A stretch of DNA of 34,079 bases from Mycobacterium hubeiense (GTDB lineage: Bacteria; Actinomycetota; Actinomycetes; Mycobacteriales; Mycobacteriaceae): positions 1 to 34,079 of the forward strand of contig NZ_PIZU01000046.1 of NCBI RefSeq assembly GCF_002838065.1. The letters are read 5' to 3'. The notes beneath the pieces are model-generated. The model saw only the letters and a program-made list of their open reading frames with translations. It was not told the DNA's origin and did no database searches. The position numbers and the translations under genes are program-made. Positions 32,317 through 34,079 of this stretch are shown here, in pieces (the stretch's first letter is position 1; every line of letters begins with the position of its first letter).

Positions 32317-33020
32317 CAGTCCGCATCGGATTGGTGCTGCCCGATGTGATGGGCACCTACGGCGACGGCGGCAATGCGGTGGTGCTGCGGCAGCGGTTGC
32401 TTTTGCGGGGCATCGACGCCGAGATCGTCGAGATCACGTTGAACGACCCGGTGCCTGCGGAGCTGGATCTGTACACGCTGGGCGGCGCGGAGGATTATGC
32501 GCAGCGGCTGGCGACCAAGCACCTGATCCGGTATCCGGGTCTGCAGCAGGCGGCCTCGCGCGGGGCGCCGGTGCTGGCGATCTGCGCGGCCATCCAGGTG
32601 CTGGGGCATTGGTATGAGACGTCGGCGGGTGAGCGGGTCGACGGGGTGGGCATGCTCGACCTGACGACGTCGCCGCAGCCGAAGCGCACCATCGGTGAGG
32701 TTGCCTCCACTCCCCTGCTGGACGGGCTCACCCAACCGCTGACCGGGTTCGAGAACCACCGCGGCGGAACGGTTTTGGGCTCCGCCGCCCGGCCATTGGC
32801 CAAGGTCACCAAGGGCGCGGGCAACCGGTTGGGCGACGGGTACGACGGTGCGGTGCAGGGCAGCGTCATCGCCACCTATTTGCACGGCCCGTGTCTGGCC
32901 CGCAATCCGGAGTTGGCCGACTACCTGCTGTCCCAGGTGGTGGGTCCGCTGCCGCCGCTGGAGCTGCCGGAGGTCGATCTGCTACGCCGCGAACGGCTGG
33001 CGGCCCCGCGCCGGGTCTAG
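32313..33020 (+). CDS. gatD: Lipid II isoglutaminyl synthase subunit GatD (glutamine amidotransferase)
   Basis: 235 residues. CobB/CobQ-like class I glutaminase that supplies ammonia to MurT. The nucleophile Cys91 is in VLAICAAIQVLGHWYE and the catalytic His191 in IATYLHGPCLARN. An N-terminal LPDVMGTYGDGGNAVVL and a FENHRGGT loop are typical. The ATG overlaps the murT stop (ATGA), so the two subunits are translationally coupled. The gene is often misnamed cobQ2. The C-terminus is followed by a 131-base gap with a repeat and the IS end. Confidence 0.94.
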   Translation: MTVRIGLVLPDVMGTYGDGGNAVVLRQRLLLRGIDAEIVEITLNDPVPAELDLYTLGGAEDYAQRLATKHLIRYPGLQQAASRGAPVLAICAAIQVLGHWYETSAGERVDGVGMLDLTTSPQPKRTIGEVASTPLLDGLTQPLTGFENHRGGTVLGSAARPLAKVTKGAGNRLGDGYDGAVQGSVIATYLHGPCLARNPELADYLLSQVVGPLPPLELPEVDLLRRERLAAPRRV

Positions 33021-33037
33021 AGTTCCGCTGGTTCCGC

Positions 33038-33070
33038 CGCGAGACTGCAGTTATCGAGACGTTTTCGGGC
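33038..33070 (+). repeat. Half-copy of the dispersed hairpin repeat, cut off next to the IS
   Basis: These 33 bases match the left arm and loop start of the hairpin at 13828-13860 at about 25 positions (shared core GTTATCGAGA). The matching right arm, present in the 13.8 kb copy, is missing here; sequence that belongs to the IS begins instead. It would have been the gatD terminator. Confidence 0.6.
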
Positions 33071-34079
33071 TGTTTCAAATTTGAGTGTTTTTGTTGGTGT
33101 TGATCGGCATGTCCTACCGGGTGTGGTGGTGGGTGTCGTTTAGATGGGTTGGTGGCCAAGGGGTATCGACCTGTTGAGCGTGATCAGCAGTTCCTGTTGC
33201 CGGAGAACATGCGCGACTGGTTGCCTGATTCGGATCCGGTGTGGCTGGTGATCCGGGCGGTCGCAGAGTTGGACACTTCTGCGCTGCACGCCGGGCGCCG
33301 TACCGGTGGGGCGGGTCGGGCCGGCTATGACCCGGACATGTTGTTGGCGGTGTTGATTTGGGCGTGGGCGCAGGGAGTGCGGTCCTCGCGGGTGATCGAG
33401 CGGTTGTGTCAGCGTGATGTGGCGTTTCGAATCATTTGTGCCGGTGATGGGCCCGATCATGTGACGATTGCGCGTTTTCGAGCGCAGGCCGCCGAGGTCT
33501 GTGAGGAGTTGTTCGCTCAGGTGCTGGCGTTGTGTGCGCGGGTGGGGATGGGCCAGTTGGGGGTGGTGGCCATCGATTCGGTCAAGATCGCCTCGGATGC
33601 CTCGCTATCGGCTAACCGCACCAAAGACGGGCTGATCAAGGCGGCGGCCGATCAGGCCGCGATCGATGCGGCCAAGGCCCGTGAGATCGCCGCGGCCGCC
33701 GCGGCCGAGCACGCCGCCGCCGATGCGGCCGAGGACGCGTTGTACGGGCCGGATCGTCGTGGTGATGAATTGCCCGCCGAGCTGGCCGATCCCCGGACCC
33801 GCGCCGCGCGGATCGCTGAGGCGCTCGCCGAGCTCAAGGCCGCCAGCGCCGCTGGCGGCGCCGACCGCCAGGCCGCCGCGGAGCGTCGGCGCCAACGCGA
33901 AGCCCAGCGTGCGGCCAAACGGCAGGCTGTGCTGGCCGACTATCAGGACCGACGCGCCCGCGGAATCCGCACTGGCCCACCGCCCGCCGAGGTCCGCGTC
34001 GAGGTCCTGACCGAGAGTCTGGCCAAAGAGAAAGCCCGGGTGCAGGCCCGCAACGATGCCTGGGCGGCCCGGCCGTTTC
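33071..34079 (+). mobile_element. Left end of an IS1182-family insertion sequence (continues past the window)
   Basis: The IS1182-type transposase at 33152 and the change to less GC-rich, TTT-rich sequence after about 33070 mark an insertion sequence. The left boundary is estimated from where the dispersed repeat stops; the terminal inverted repeat cannot be confirmed because the right end is outside. A perfect palindrome TCAAATTTGA lies at 33075-33084. Confidence 0.65.
33152..34079 (+). CDS. IS1182-family transposase, N-terminal 309 codons (cut by window end)
   Basis: The frame is open from 33104 to the window end with no stop. It starts at GTG 33152 (a TTG at 33149 is possible). The family start VAKGYRPVERDQQFLLPENM is followed by MRDWLPDSDPVWLVI, the helix region YDPDMLLAVLIWAWAQGVRS, DHVTIARFRA and the first catalytic Asp in VVAIDSVKIASDASLSAN. 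A long Ala/Glu/Arg-rich helical insertion covers about 155-290, as in actinobacterial members of this family. The remaining DDE residues lie beyond the window. Whether the full copy is intact cannot be seen. Confidence 0.88.
   Translation, partial: MAKGYRPVERDQQFLLPENMRDWLPDSDPVWLVIRAVAELDTSALHAGRRTGGAGRAGYDPDMLLAVLIWAWAQGVRSSRVIERLCQRDVAFRIICAGDGPDHVTIARFRAQAAEVCEELFAQVLALCARVGMGQLGVVAIDSVKIASDASLSANRTKDGLIKAAADQAAIDAAKAREIAAAAAAEHAAADAAEDALYGPDRRGDELPAELADPRTRAARIAEALAELKAASAAGGADRQAAAERRRQREAQRAAKRQAVLADYQDRRARGIRTGPPPAEVRVEVLTESLAKEKARVQARNDAWAARPF

Noticed and set aside
33640..33930. Ala-rich repetitive coding stretch, considered as a simple repeat or assembly artefact
   Set aside because: It stays in frame and fits the long helical insertion of actinobacterial IS1182 transposases.

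Overview
The window is a GC-rich actinobacterial chromosome segment, almost certainly from a rapidly growing Mycobacterium (Mycolicibacterium). The evidence is a complete ergothioneine operon (egtA to egtE), mycobacterial-type asd, lysC, leuA, dnaQ-like, murT and gatD genes, several leaderless GTG/ATG starts placed just behind TANNNT -10 boxes, and an lfrR-lfrA efflux pair as in M. smegmatis. From about 7.7 kb onward the gene order follows what I remember of M. tuberculosis Rv3696c (glpK) to Rv3713 (gatD). That comparison is from memory; no search was run. lfrRA and ohr are absent from M. tuberculosis as far as I recall, which points to an environmental, fast-growing species.

Left part (1-7.7 kb, accessory and regulatory). 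A DUF998 membrane protein is divergent from a TetR regulator, with two copies of a palindromic operator between them. Next come an internally deleted AraC regulator (pseudogene), a carotenoid cleavage dioxygenase, lfrR and lfrA (drug efflux and its repressor), a PadR regulator, a small secreted protein followed by a decayed tandem copy, and a second PadR regulator with a Gly/Pro-rich N-terminus and a strong inverted repeat upstream. A large hairpin separates this from glpK.

Middle part (7.7-24 kb). It holds glpK, a methyltransferase with a three-unit 12-bp repeat at its start, a CD225-like membrane protein and a membrane acyltransferase. A glutamate-cysteine-ligase-like enzyme is then coupled to a TPMT-like methyltransferase. 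On the minus strand lies a probable operon egtA-egtB-egtC-egtD-egtE-GNAT-MOSC, in which every egt junction overlaps (GTGA or TGATG). EgtA makes gamma-glutamylcysteine, EgtD trimethylates histidine, EgtB joins them oxidatively, EgtC removes glutamate and EgtE cleaves the C-S bond to give ergothioneine. Upstream are a set of envelope proteins (PknH-type sensor domain, lipoprotein, proline-rich membrane protein, DUF4185 protein) and an Ohr peroxidase.

Right part (24-34 kb). A lone AAA+ ATPase with lower-GC, atypical codon use sits between the DUF4185 gene and asd and is the best candidate for an acquired gene of unknown function. asd and lysC (with an internal beta-subunit start) make aspartate semialdehyde. 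leuA is preceded by a 13-residue Leu-rich leader peptide and mutually exclusive stems, which is a typical attenuator. A DEDDh exonuclease with a BRCT-like C-terminus and the murT-gatD lipid II amidation pair follow. The window ends inside an IS1182-type transposase whose left end lies next to a half-copy of a repeat that occurs as a complete hairpin at about 13.85 kb.

I saw no tRNA, rRNA, CRISPR array or prophage genes.
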